NCBI GenBank assembly: GCA_003435055.1
Contig: QUMM01000008.1
Span: 1 to 64,000 of the forward strand
Direction of reading: 5' to 3'
DNA: 64,000 bases
DNA from: Lachnospiraceae bacterium OF09-6
GTDB lineage: Bacteria; Bacillota; Clostridia; Lachnospirales; Lachnospiraceae
Shown: positions 37,639 to 46,112 of the stretch, one piece after another
How positions within the stretch are numbered: position 1 is the stretch's first letter
How the letters are laid out: each line of letters opens with the position of its first letter
Program-made: the position numbers and the translations under genes
Notes under the pieces: model-generated
Database searches by the model: none
Told to the model about the DNA's origin: nothing
What the model saw: the letters and a program-made list of their open reading frames with translations, nothing else

Positions 37639-38657
37639 TTAATAGATAACCACTCTTGTTCTCTTTGGACAATTCTTATAAATATACATCAACGCATCCA
37701 TCTGCAGTCTGACACATCCGTTCGAAACAGCCTTACTGATATTTTTGTCCACTAAGTGATGGAATGCACATCCTTCCGGCACCTCCGGTGTACCTTCACC
37801 AGATGAGAAAATAATGACTGGTCCGCCATATTTTTGTGACCCGTATCCCAGAATTTCTTTTACACCGCTGGCCGTTCTGGTGCTCCATTTTCCAATACAG
37901 CACGGATAGGATTTCTGCAGCTTCCATTTGCCCTGGCTTCCCTTGTAGACATTTACCTTAAGGGTACTTTCTGATACCCAGATCAGCCAGTTGGTATTGC
38001 TGGAATACAGCTTCAAATTTACAAAATCTTCCTTAACATTCCTGGAATAGTCCTTCTTACTGGAAACATCCAGACCGGTATACTTTAGATAACTCCTCTT
38101 AATGGAAATCCGATGTCCGTTTTTCAGATATCCATTTACGACCTTTCCATTCTTAGATGTAACGGTAAGACTGGTTCCCTTGGCCAGTGTTACTTTTTTC
38201 TTAGTTGTCTTGTCTGTTACCGTCACTTTTTTCTTCGTCTTTACCGTATACCTTGGCCTGCGGATCGCCTTGACATCTTCTGCAAGTGTCTTCGCTTTAA
38301 ACTGAACATCGGCTCCTGCACTGTATACTATCTTTCCCTTGACCTTTTTGTAAGCTTTCAGTCTGTACTTATAAGTTTTTCCCGCTGTCAGCCTGGTCAA
38401 TGTATGCATATATGTAGTTCTGGAAACTTCTTTACTGCTTTGTATTTATTCGTTGTTGTGTCATACAGATATAACATGTATCCGGACACATTCGTCCTGG
38501 GTGACCACCTTATCGTTGCACTTCGATCTCCCTGTGATTGCACTCGAAAATACTTTGGTGTGTCCACCTTCGTCTTCGCTGATACCGGCACCGCCATGGC
38601 CATCATCATCAGAATACTCAGTAACAGTATCCTGAAACACGATCTTCTTCTTCTCAT
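37639..38657 (-). CDS. L,D-transpeptidase (YkuD) with Fn3-like N-terminus (one-base frameshift)
   Basis: It cross-links or modifies peptidoglycan at the cell surface. ATG 38657 follows GGAGGAAG. The signal peptide (SCFRILLLSILMMMAMAVPVSA) is followed by a fibronectin-III-like domain (YFRVQSQGDRSATIRWSP, SGYMLYLYD). The frame breaks near 38430 (AAGAAGTTTCC); one extra A gives KVSRTTYMHTLTRL, and 339 residues end at 37639. A Lys/Thr-rich segment (VKTKKKVTVTDKTTKKKVTL) precedes the YkuD domain with HHLVDK and the catalytic SNGCVRL (HxxxxxSxGCxR type). Confidence 0.8.
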
Positions 38658-38661
38658 AAAT

Positions 38662-39015
38662 TTATCTTCCTCCACCTCTTACTGTTCTGTCATATTCAGT
38701 ATAGCATGAAACTATGTGAAAAATGTGTGAAGTTTTCCTTAATTTTGAAAACTCATTTTCCATAGTTTCCTGCAATGTCATTCCTTCATTTTCCATATTT
38801 AAATCTGAATTTTTTAGTGTCCTATTGTTTCTAACGTACCATATTTCCCCAGACAGAACAATTCCATTTTTGTAAAAATAGAAATATTTTACACTGCATT
38901 CTTTTTCTGTTATTCGTGGATTCGTTACCAACAGGCTAATGGTATGCCGTGAGTTCTTCGATCTAATACCGGAATGTTCTCCAGATGCAACAAAACATCT
39001 GACTGATTCTTTCAT
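38662..39015 (-). CDS. Short hypothetical frame upstream of the L,D-transpeptidase
   Basis: A 117-codon frame, ATG 39015, ends just before the ATG of the L,D-transpeptidase gene and contains its ribosome site. No convincing ribosome site precedes it and no family was recognised; the segment SVKYFYFYKNGIVLSGEIWYV could be a genuine beta-rich fragment. It may be non-coding. If real, it shares a transcript with the transpeptidase gene. Confidence 0.25.
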   Translation of the reverse strand: MKESVRCFVASGEHSGIRSKNSRHTISLLVTNPRITEKECSVKYFYFYKNGIVLSGEIWYVRNNRTLKNSDLNMENEGMTLQETMENEFSKLRKTSHIFHIVSCYTEYDRTVRGGGR

Positions 39016-39037
39016 TCATGACAATAAAATTTATTGT

Positions 39038-39613
39038 TTAAGTAATATTATATTCTTTCATTAACTGTTCACAATACTCTTTATCTTCTGTCGCTTTCTG
39101 TAAATCATCCAGGCGCTTTTCTTTCAATAATTGAGAAGTCAACATTGCCATTCTATCCATGCCTTTTTCCATGCCTTTCTCAACGCCATCATCATAAATC
39201 ATCTGACCAAGTCTTGTCATTGCTACCACCTCCTTGATTTCCTGCAATTCTATTCCTTTGAGGAATTTATCTGCCAGTGTATACAAAATTGCAACTGTTT
39301 TCTCTGCAGTAACAGTCTCTCCCTGTTTTGCATAATAAATTGCTTCTTTTATTTTTTCCTTCCGGCTCTGCTTTCCAGACATCAATGGTGCAAGTGCCAG
39401 ACCGGCAAAATCCTCGTCATCAAACACTTCTCCATTATTCATCTTCTCTTTTAGTCTCTTAAAAATCTTATCTGCATCATAGCCAGCCAGATAAACAGGT
39501 TCTACCCTATATGTATAGAACCCACAATTTAATTCTGTCACTGCATTTGTAATCTCGCCAGAATAAATCACATAAGTTAATACCTTCTTTTCTCTCTTCG
39601 GCTGTGTTTTCAA
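39038..39613 (-). pseudogene. Rpn-family nuclease/transposase, N-terminally truncated
   Basis: 191 codons match the C-terminal part of Rpn (recombination-promoting nuclease, PD-(D/E)XK) proteins of Firmicutes: KIFKRLKEKMNNGEVFDDEDF, LALAPLMSGK, and the coiled tail with EKGMEKGMDRMAMLTSQLLKEKRLDDLQKA. The nuclease core at the N-terminus is only partly present (YRVEPVYLAGYD), so this is a remnant rather than the full 280-300 residues. A second remnant of the same family is at 45570-45986. Confidence 0.65.
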
Positions 39614-39762
39614 TCTCTTTTTATCTTTTGTAAGCTATAATCTTGTAGTCCTCCTTAAAATCATCATAACAAAAATTATATTGGTATCACATTATAATTT
39701 TATGAAATTTGTTTCTAAGGCTTATGATTTACACTTTACAATTTACAATTTTTCAGAAAATA

Positions 39763-39791
39763 CTTGCTTTTTTCAACCATCGGTGTTATTA
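39763..39791 (+). promoter_or_regulatory. Candidate promoter of tRNA-Pro
   Basis: TTGCTT (around 39763) and TATTAT about 17 bp later, ending about 25 bp before the tRNA gene. Confidence 0.5.
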
Positions 39792-39814
39792 TATTAAAGC
39801 TAGTTCAAAAACAT

Positions 39815-39888
39815 CGATGCGTGGCTCAGCTTGGTAGAGCGCTGCGTTCGGGACGCAGAGGTCGCAAGTTCAAATCTTGTCGCATCGA
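39815..39888 (+). tRNA. tRNA-Pro (anticodon CGG)
   Basis: The cloverleaf is clear: acceptor arms CGATGCG / CGCATCG with A as the discriminator base, D-arm GCTCAGCTTGGTAGAGC, anticodon arm CTGCG-TTCGGGA-CGCAG (CGG) and T-arm GCAAG-TTCAAAT-CTTGT. The CCA end is not encoded (CTA follows). Total 74 nt. Confidence 0.97.
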
Positions 39889-39893
39889 CTAAT

Positions 39894-39932
39894 AAAAAAA
39901 GAGAATCGTTCGTAAGAATGGTTCTCTTTTTT
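39894..39932 (+). terminator. Terminator of tRNA-Pro
   Basis: AAAAAGAGAATCGTTC / GAATGGTTCTCTTTTTT arms around GTAA end with a T run directly behind the tRNA gene. Confidence 0.9.
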
Positions 39933-40125
39933 ATTATTTGGTACAAAAAGTATGTACCTTCAATCTCTTCCGGCACGCGTTTAGCACCACCCGCGCCGGA
40001 CACCATATATGAAGATCTGATTAAAAATGGCTTAGCTTTCTTTTAGGATTGCCCGTTTCTACTGGCTTTTCCCAACTACTTATGTTAGACTGTAGATATC
40101 AATCACGAAAAGGAGTCCGCTTCCA

Positions 40126-41181
40126 TTGAATACCAACAAGTCGTCCACTTATAGCAATAAAATCATCTGGTTCGTGGCAGCACTTCTGCTGGCAGTTTTG
40201 ACTATCACAGCCGTACTGAAAGGTGGCGGTGTATCACCTGGAGAATTGGCCACAGATATTCGGAATCTATCGATTCCGGGACTTCTGCTTGCTGTCTCAG
40301 GTATGTTTGGTTTTATATTTTTTGAAGGAATGGCACTGACCGTTATTGTCCGCAGTTTAGGATATCCGGCAAAACACAGACAGGGTTTTGTATATTCAGC
40401 AGCAGATATTTATTTTTCTGCTATTACTCCCTCTGCTTCCGGCGGGCAACCGGCCAGCGCTCTTTTTATGATCCGTGATGGAATTCCCACCACTGCAGTG
40501 ATGGCAGCACTTCTGTTGAATCTGATCATGTATACTATGGTGATTATCACCATTGGCCTGTTCACCATTTTGCTATTTCCGAAGATTTTTTTCAGATTTT
40601 CCCTTCCTGGCAAACTGTTTATTCTCATCGGAATCCTGACTCTGGCCAGTCTGGCAGTTGTCTTCTATCTTCTTTTGCGCAGGCAGAAGCTGCTGAAAGG
40701 GTTGGCTCTTGGTATGGCATCCCTTCTGGACAGATTGCATTGTCACCGGCTCGCTGACAGAATACGCCACAAGCTGGATCATGCATTGGATGAATACGGG
40801 CAGTGTGTGGATCTGTTATTTGATAAAAAACATATGCTGCTAAAAGCCTATCTGCTGAACCTCTGTCAGCGATTGTCTCAGCTTCTGGTGACTCTGGCTG
40901 TATTCTGTGCCATGGGCGGAAGCCGATCCGTACTTCCAGAGTTATTTGCCACTCAGGTTTATGTGGTTCTTGGTTCCAACAGTATGCCGATACCCGGCGC
41001 TATGGGCGTGGCCGATTACCTTATGTTGAACGGCTATATGGCACTGATGACGAAGGCAAACGCCTATCAGCTGGAGATTCTCAGCCGTGGAATTTCTTTT
41101 TATGTCTGTATGATTTTCAGTATGATCACTACTGGCATCGGTTATCTTTTATTACGAAAACAAAATCGAAGGAGAAAATAA
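40126..41181 (+). CDS. YbhN/MprF-type flippase-domain membrane protein (UPF0104)
   Basis: 351 residues with eight or more helices. TTG 40126 is the best start (AAAAGGAG ten bases upstream). Conserved stretches are EGMALTVIVRSLGY, SAADIYFSAITPSASGGQP and SMPIPGAMGVADYLM, typical of the lysylphosphatidylglycerol synthetase transmembrane (YbhN) family that moves or binds lipids. It is the first gene of a phospholipid cluster, 5 bp before pssA, so a role in phospholipid transport is plausible; the synthetase domain of MprF is absent. Confidence 0.8.
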   Translation: MNTNKSSTYSNKIIWFVAALLLAVLTITAVLKGGGVSPGELATDIRNLSIPGLLLAVSGMFGFIFFEGMALTVIVRSLGYPAKHRQGFVYSAADIYFSAITPSASGGQPASALFMIRDGIPTTAVMAALLLNLIMYTMVIITIGLFTILLFPKIFFRFSLPGKLFILIGILTLASLAVVFYLLLRRQKLLKGLALGMASLLDRLHCHRLADRIRHKLDHALDEYGQCVDLLFDKKHMLLKAYLLNLCQRLSQLLVTLAVFCAMGGSRSVLPELFATQVYVVLGSNSMPIPGAMGVADYLMLNGYMALMTKANAYQLEILSRGISFYVCMIFSMITTGIGYLLLRKQNRRRK

Positions 41182-41186
41182 TTATT

Positions 41187-41891
41187 ATGATTGGATTTTA
41201 TGACTATACTGTAATTTTAACTTATTTATCATTGCTGTCCGGTATCTCCGGCGTCCTGGTATGTCTGAAGGGTATTGGACACCCCTATCTGGGTATGTTT
41301 TTCCTTCTCTTTTCCGGACTCTGCGACACATTTGACGGAAAAGTTGCCAGAAGCAAAAAAGACCGTACCGAGCAGGCCAAACGTTTTGGTATTCAGATCG
41401 ATTCCCTGTCCGATCTGGTGGCTTTTGGTGTTCTTCCAGCCTGTATCGGCATTGCCATGCTGCGCTGCAGTCTGGAATATACCACACTGCCAAACATTCA
41501 TTTTATCCGGCTTCAGGAAAAACCTGTATTTGTTCAGGTGGTCCTGACTGCAATCGCTGCACTCTATGTCCTTGCTGCCATGATCCGTCTTGCTTACTTT
41601 AACGTTCTGGAGGAAGAAGATCAGAACCGGGATGACAATGGAGAAAAGATCTATCTGGGGCTCCCTGTCACCAGTGCCGCCCTGGTCTTTCCAGCCGTAC
41701 TGCTGCTCCATGTATTTGTCAGCGCAGATCTGACATTACTGTATTTCTGTGTTCTGATTGTAATGGGTTTCTTATTTTTGTCCAAAATACATATTAAAAA
41801 ACCACAGAACAGGGAAATTGCACTGATGCTCACTTTTGGTGTATTTGAATTCTCCATTCTGGCTATGATATTAGTATTTACGAAACTTTAG
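41187..41891 (+). CDS. pssA: CDP-diacylglycerol--serine O-phosphatidyltransferase
   Basis: It makes phosphatidylserine from CDP-diacylglycerol and serine at the membrane. The 234 residues start at ATG 41187 (GAAGGAG upstream). The CDP-alcohol phosphotransferase signature is seen: DTFDGKVARSKKDR followed by GIQIDSLSDLVAFG (D-G-x2-A-R ... G-x3-D-x3-D). Seven hydrophobic helices. It is followed 13 bp later by psd, the next pathway step. Confidence 0.93.
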   Translation: MIGFYDYTVILTYLSLLSGISGVLVCLKGIGHPYLGMFFLLFSGLCDTFDGKVARSKKDRTEQAKRFGIQIDSLSDLVAFGVLPACIGIAMLRCSLEYTTLPNIHFIRLQEKPVFVQVVLTAIAALYVLAAMIRLAYFNVLEEEDQNRDDNGEKIYLGLPVTSAALVFPAVLLLHVFVSADLTLLYFCVLIVMGFLFLSKIHIKKPQNREIALMLTFGVFEFSILAMILVFTKL

Positions 41892-41904
41892 GAGGCGGTA
41901 ACCA

Positions 41905-42738
41905 ATGACTTCTCTGGAATTCCTTTATGATACCGTGCCGGGCCGTATTCTTTTAAAGTGTCTGATTCATCCTTGTGTATCGCAGGCCTGCGGCCATTTT
42001 CTGGATAGTTCCCTGTCTGGTTTTCTGATTACACCATTTGCGAGGAAGAATCAGATCATCCTGTCCGACTATCAGCTGGATAATATCCACAGTTTTAATG
42101 ATTTCTTTTCCCGCAAAATTAAGCCGTCTCTGCGACCGGTGGATATGGATCCGAAGTCTCTGATCGCACCATGCGATGGCCTGCTCTCTGTATGGAAGAT
42201 ACAAAAAGATACTGTTCTTCCCATCAAGCAGAGCAGTTATACTCTGACAGATCTGCTGCGCGATCATCGGCTGGCTGCCCGTTATGAAGACGGCTATTGC
42301 TTCGTGTTCCGTCTCTGTGTGGATCACTATCACCGCTATAGCTATGTGGATTCCGGCAGAAAAAGTGGGAACCGTCATATTCCCGGAGTGCTTCATACGG
42401 TACGTCCCATTGCGCTGCGTACACTCCCTGTTTTCACTGAAAACAGCCGGGAATACACACTGATTCAGACATCGCACCTGGGGACTCTGCTACAAATGGA
42501 AGTAGGCGCTATGCTGGTAGGGCGGATCGTGAATCATCATGGTACCTGCACCGTTACCCGTGGTGAGGAAAAGGGCTTTTTCCAGTATGGAGGATCTACT
42601 GTCATTGTTCTCGTGGAAAAGGATCGCATTACTATGCGGGAAGATCTTCTTACTCATTCCACAAACGACACAGAGACGCCGGTAAAACTTGGAGAGGTAC
42701 TTGCTTATGAAAAAATGGATACAGAAGCTTCTGCCTGA
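41905..42738 (+). CDS. psd: Phosphatidylserine decarboxylase
   Basis: It converts phosphatidylserine to phosphatidylethanolamine. The 277 residues start at ATG 41905 (AGGAGGCGG upstream). Key stretches: FNDFFSRKIKP, APCDGLLSVW, DHYHRYSYVDSG, GAMLVGRIVNHH and the self-processing site YGGST, in which the Ser becomes the pyruvoyl group (GGST replaces the more common LGST). It overlaps the following PAP2-like gene by 32 bp. Confidence 0.93.
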   Translation: MTSLEFLYDTVPGRILLKCLIHPCVSQACGHFLDSSLSGFLITPFARKNQIILSDYQLDNIHSFNDFFSRKIKPSLRPVDMDPKSLIAPCDGLLSVWKIQKDTVLPIKQSSYTLTDLLRDHRLAARYEDGYCFVFRLCVDHYHRYSYVDSGRKSGNRHIPGVLHTVRPIALRTLPVFTENSREYTLIQTSHLGTLLQMEVGAMLVGRIVNHHGTCTVTRGEEKGFFQYGGSTVIVLVEKDRITMREDLLTHSTNDTETPVKLGEVLAYEKMDTEASA

Positions 42739-43336
42739 TTACGCCATCCGGCCTCTGATTCTGGCACTGGCTGCTAATTTTATTATTTACTTTGGGGTAT
42801 CACAGCTGCGTGATCATTTGACATTTCATTCTCTGGCTCTGCCTGTGGATGACCGGATTCCTTTCTTTGCGCCATTTATTATTTTCTATATTCTGGCTTA
42901 TGTGCAATGGATCATTAACTATCTGCTGATTGCCAGGGAGGGAAAAGCGTTCTGTTATCATTTCATCTATGGTGATGTGATCTCCAAGCTGTTCTGCCTG
43001 GTCTTTTTCCTGTTTTTTCCAACTACACTGGTTCGTCCAGAAGTCACCGGGCACAGCATCTGTGATCAGCTGGTTCGTCTGGTCTACCAGATAGATGCAC
43101 CGGTAAATCTGTTTCCTTCCATTCATTGTCTGGAAAGCTGGTGCTGCATTCACGCAGCCCTGCGCATGAAAAAGACACCACGCTGGTACCTTCCGATCAC
43201 CATAGTGATGTCTTTCTGTGTATTTGCTTCCACCCTGCTGGTGAAGCAACATGTATTCGTTGATATCTTTGGCGGTATTCTGGTATTCGAAGCAGGATAT
43301 TATCTCGCCAGAAAGATAAAGTTCCGCGGACTGTGA
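42707..43336 (+). CDS. PAP2-like lipid phosphatase/phosphotransferase
   Basis: 209 residues, ATG 42707 (GGAGAGG ten bases upstream), overlapping the psd end. Six helices with the PAP2 superfamily motifs NLFPSIHCLESW (SxxH), TLLVKQHVFVDIFGG (H-x3-D), and PTTLVRPEV. It most resembles the inositol-phosphotransferase-like PAP2 group. In this operon it may recycle phosphatidate or diacylglycerol or remodel phosphatidylethanolamine, but this is inference. Confidence 0.8.
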   Translation: MKKWIQKLLPDYAIRPLILALAANFIIYFGVSQLRDHLTFHSLALPVDDRIPFFAPFIIFYILAYVQWIINYLLIAREGKAFCYHFIYGDVISKLFCLVFFLFFPTTLVRPEVTGHSICDQLVRLVYQIDAPVNLFPSIHCLESWCCIHAALRMKKTPRWYLPITIVMSFCVFASTLLVKQHVFVDIFGGILVFEAGYYLARKIKFRGL

Positions 43337-43360
43337 CAACAGTTTTGCGGAACTTTTTAT
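43318..43360. terminator. Terminator after the phospholipid cluster
   Basis: AAAGTTCCGC / GCGGAACTTTTT arms; the left arm overlaps the last codons of the PAP2-like gene, and the next gene is convergent, so it probably serves both directions. Confidence 0.85.
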
Positions 43361-44703
43361 CATCCGGCTCTCCATTTAGTACGGAATAACACTATGGAGA
43401 AAATAGCTGTGGTACAGATCCAGGTCAACGGATAGGCCCAGCAGATCACCCGGAAGTCAGAGATGACACGAAGTGCAATCGTCACATAAAGGATACGTCC
43501 TACACACCAGAACCCAAACATGCCCAGCATCGGTATCACAGACATTCCCAGGCCACGGAGAATGCCTGTAGCTTCGTGGGAAAACGTCAGAAACAAATAG
43601 AAGAACGTTACTGTCCGCATGAATACTACGCCATATTCTACTGATTGTGGTTCTGAGGTGAAGATTCGAATCAACTGCGGTGCCAGCAGATACATACCAA
43701 TCCCCATGACTACCGCCATCCCCATACTGACCACAGTTCCGAGAAATGCCCCTTTTTGGGCACGCTCCACTTCACCTGCTCCCAGATTCTGACTTACAAA
43801 AGTAGAAAGCGCATTGGAGATGCTGATGATTGGAATAAAAACGAAGCCTTCGATCTTGGAATGTGCTCCCATTCCCGACATGGCAAATTCCCCAAAGGCA
43901 TTGATATTGGCCTGCACTACGATATTTCCAATACTCAGAGCCGAATTCTGAATACCGGCCGGCAATCCCTGATACAGCACCCGCCTCATCATTGGCCCAT
44001 CATATCTTAGCTTGCTCAGATGAATCTTCATATATCCTCCGGTTCGCTGCATACGTATCAGGCACAGAATTGCTGAGAGCCCCTGTGATACCACCGTAGC
44101 CAGTGCTGCTCCTGTAACGCCCATATGCATACCGGCTACCAGCACCAGATCCAGAATTACATTCACCACAGAAGAAATGCACAGATAATACAGTGGGTGC
44201 ACACTGTCTCCCACAGCTCTCATAATGGCCATAAAGATATTATATAAAATAATCATAGAGATCCCGGCAAAATAAATGCGAAAATATGTAATAGAGTAAG
44301 GCAGTACATTCTCCGGGGTCTGCATCCATACCAGAATCGCTGGTGTGAAGATCACCGTAACAATCGTAGCTAGAATACTGGCTGCCACCCCAAAAAGCAC
44401 ATTCGTATGGATCGCCTTTGACACATTCTGATGATCTTCAGCTCCAAAATACCGTGAAATCACCACACCTCCTCCGATAGAGATTCCATTAAAAAATCCA
44501 ACTACCAGAAATGTCAGACTGCCACCGGCACTGACTGCCGCAAAAGAGGCATTATCCGCATAATTTCCAATTACCCAGGCATCTGCCACATTATAGAGCT
44601 GCTGTAAAAGCTGTCCCAGCATCAACGGAAGGGTAAATGCCCACAATCCTCCTGCCACAGAGCCCTCCGTCAGATTCACTGTTTTCTCCTTCGTTTTACC
44701 CAT
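43360..44703 (-). CDS. MATE-family efflux transporter
   Basis: 447 residues, ATG 44703 (GGAGGGAAGG upstream). Twelve helices, with LPLMLGQLLQQLYNVADAWVIG, PAGIQNSALSIGNIVVQANIN and SNALSTFVSQNLGAG. It is related to, but clearly different from, the MATE at 36284-37624. It converges with the phospholipid operon. Confidence 0.93.
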   Translation of the reverse strand: MGKTKEKTVNLTEGSVAGGLWAFTLPLMLGQLLQQLYNVADAWVIGNYADNASFAAVSAGGSLTFLVVGFFNGISIGGGVVISRYFGAEDHQNVSKAIHTNVLFGVAASILATIVTVIFTPAILVWMQTPENVLPYSITYFRIYFAGISMIILYNIFMAIMRAVGDSVHPLYYLCISSVVNVILDLVLVAGMHMGVTGAALATVVSQGLSAILCLIRMQRTGGYMKIHLSKLRYDGPMMRRVLYQGLPAGIQNSALSIGNIVVQANINAFGEFAMSGMGAHSKIEGFVFIPIISISNALSTFVSQNLGAGEVERAQKGAFLGTVVSMGMAVVMGIGMYLLAPQLIRIFTSEPQSVEYGVVFMRTVTFFYLFLTFSHEATGILRGLGMSVIPMLGMFGFWCVGRILYVTIALRVISDFRVICWAYPLTWICTTAIFSIVLFRTKWRAG

Positions 44704-44755
44704 TCCTTCCCTCCATCATACCTAAAAGGTATCATATAACCTTCAATTTAAATAT

Positions 44756-44784
44756 TTCACAAAAAATCTGTTCTATGCTATAGT
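44756..44784 (+). promoter_or_regulatory. Candidate orphan promoter
   Basis: TTCACA (44756-44761), 17 bp, TATAGT (44779-44784) on the plus strand, pointing into the gene-free stretch 44790-44971, which holds short hairpins (GAGG/CCTC near 44795; GGGCCATC/GATGGCTC at 44838-44857) but no open frame. Confidence 0.4.
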
Positions 44785-44889
44785 TAGAGACAGATGAGGT
44801 GTTGCAATCCTCTCAAAAATAGAAAATACACTCTCCAGGGCCATCGAAAGATGGCTCTACTTATTTGCTGAACAACCAAAGCGTGATAA

Positions 44890-44933
44890 AACAGCATGAC
44901 CATACACTTTCTTTTGGGTATGATCATGCTGTT
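44890..44933 (-). terminator. Terminator of the 44972-45460 gene
   Basis: AACAGCATGA-CCATAC / GTATGA-TCATGCTGTT arms around ACTTTCTTTTGG; on the minus strand it is followed by TTTTATC. Confidence 0.7.
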
Positions 44934-44971
44934 CTTTCCTCAGATCCATCCTCGGATATCTCTCATTTGCC

Positions 44972-45460
44972 TTAATAAAACATCTGACGATGCTTATACT
45001 GTGTCAGCTTGATAATTCCAATCAATGGGATCCAACCGGACAGGTATCCCAGCACCTTCACTTCATCAGGGCTGCGATTCTCAAACTTACTGTATATCGT
45101 AGTAAAACTGCTTCCCAGGCAGAGGATCGTCAACAATGTCTCCAAGATTCCTCCAATATTGCTGATCCTGGAAACTACCAGTATCAGTATTGGCCAGAAT
45201 CGGAACAGATCTGTGGAAATATCTTGTCCAATCAGATACAATCTGGTCATTCCTCCAGCATCTCCTGTCACTTCTGCCAGTGCATAATATCTCAGAATCG
45301 GGATCCAGGCCATCCATGCATTGCGATAATTGCACATCTGATATAACCAGTACAGTTCCAATGACTGCCAGACATACCAGGCCAGTGCAAACACTCCACA
45401 TACCAACCCAACCATCAATGATGTAATCCCTGCCAATAATGTTATAAATAATGTAATCAT
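44972..45460 (-). CDS. Hypothetical membrane protein (DUF5684-like)
   Basis: 162 residues with four hydrophobic helices; ATG 45460, GAGTGAGAAG upstream is a weak site. WYVWQSLELYWLYQMCNYRN and NAWMAWIPILRYYALAEVTG are typical of small Firmicute membrane proteins with a signal-peptidase-like or DUF5684 core; no function is known. Single gene. Confidence 0.7.
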   Translation of the reverse strand: MITLFITLLAGITSLMVGLVCGVFALAWYVWQSLELYWLYQMCNYRNAWMAWIPILRYYALAEVTGDAGGMTRLYLIGQDISTDLFRFWPILILVVSRISNIGGILETLLTILCLGSSFTTIYSKFENRSPDEVKVLGYLSGWIPLIGIIKLTQYKHRQMFY

Positions 45461-45569
45461 CTTCTCACTCCAGTCTCACGTTGCTGTTTGTCTCACGCAG
45501 GGCAACCTTTTTTCTGTCTGCTTTCATTCTAACACAAGATAGCATAAAATCACAGTACTGTACACGATT

Positions 45570-45986
45570 TTATTCTTTCAAAGATATTCCATTCTTTTCC
45601 AGCAATTCTCTTAATTTCTTCACCTGTTCTTCCGCTTTATCAGCCCTCTTTTTCTCATATTCCGTATTTTTTCTTTCTTCTTCTCGTCCCTCTTCTCGTC
45701 CTTCTTTTCGATTTGCTTTCATGGAACTTTGCCAATCCATCCAGTATCTCTCACGAGCTTCGCATTGTAAACGTATCTTTTCTTCTCCTGTCAGTTCATA
45801 TAGCTTCAAGACTGCTTTTTTGATTGATTCAGACTTTTCAGCCAATATCATCAGCTCCTTCCACGTCTGAGCCTTGAATACGCTGGCCCAGTAATATAAT
45901 GGCGTATTACGTTCTTCTTCTGTTACTTTATCAAGGATTCCTGAAATGTGATCTTTCTCGCATTCATTATTTATCAAAAGGGACAA
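45570..45986 (-). pseudogene. Rpn-family nuclease/transposase, C-terminal remnant
   Basis: 138 codons: ERNTPLYYWASVFKAQTWKEL, MILAEKSESIKKAVLKLYEL, ARERYWMDWQSSMKA, then a Glu/Lys coiled tail (EGREEGREEERKNTEY). This matches the C-terminal half of PD-(D/E)XK Rpn proteins; the nuclease core is missing. A related remnant is at 39038-39613. Confidence 0.6.
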
Positions 45987-46032
45987 TAAAAAAGCCGGGA
46001 AACACCATCCCCAACAAATCGGCGCACCCTAT

Positions 46033-46071
46033 GAAAAACCGCACCGTCACGGTTTCCCATGGCGGTGCGGT
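46033..46071 (-). terminator. Terminator of the second adhesin
   Basis: ACCGCACCG / CGGTGCGGT arms followed on the minus strand by TTTTTC, 42 bp after the adhesin stop (46113). Confidence 0.9.
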
Positions 46072-46112
46072 CTCTTTTATCACTTATTCATTTTTTGAGA
46101 GAACGTCAGTGA

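Noticed and set aside
39815..39932. tRNA-Pro as an integration site
   Set aside because: No integrase gene, no repeated tRNA 3' end nearby and ordinary genes on both sides.
44790..44880. Resemblance to a lysine-type riboswitch (AGATGAGGTG, TTATTTGCTG)
   Set aside because: The core sequences and helix order do not fit, the strand points away from any gene it could control, and the hairpins are only local.
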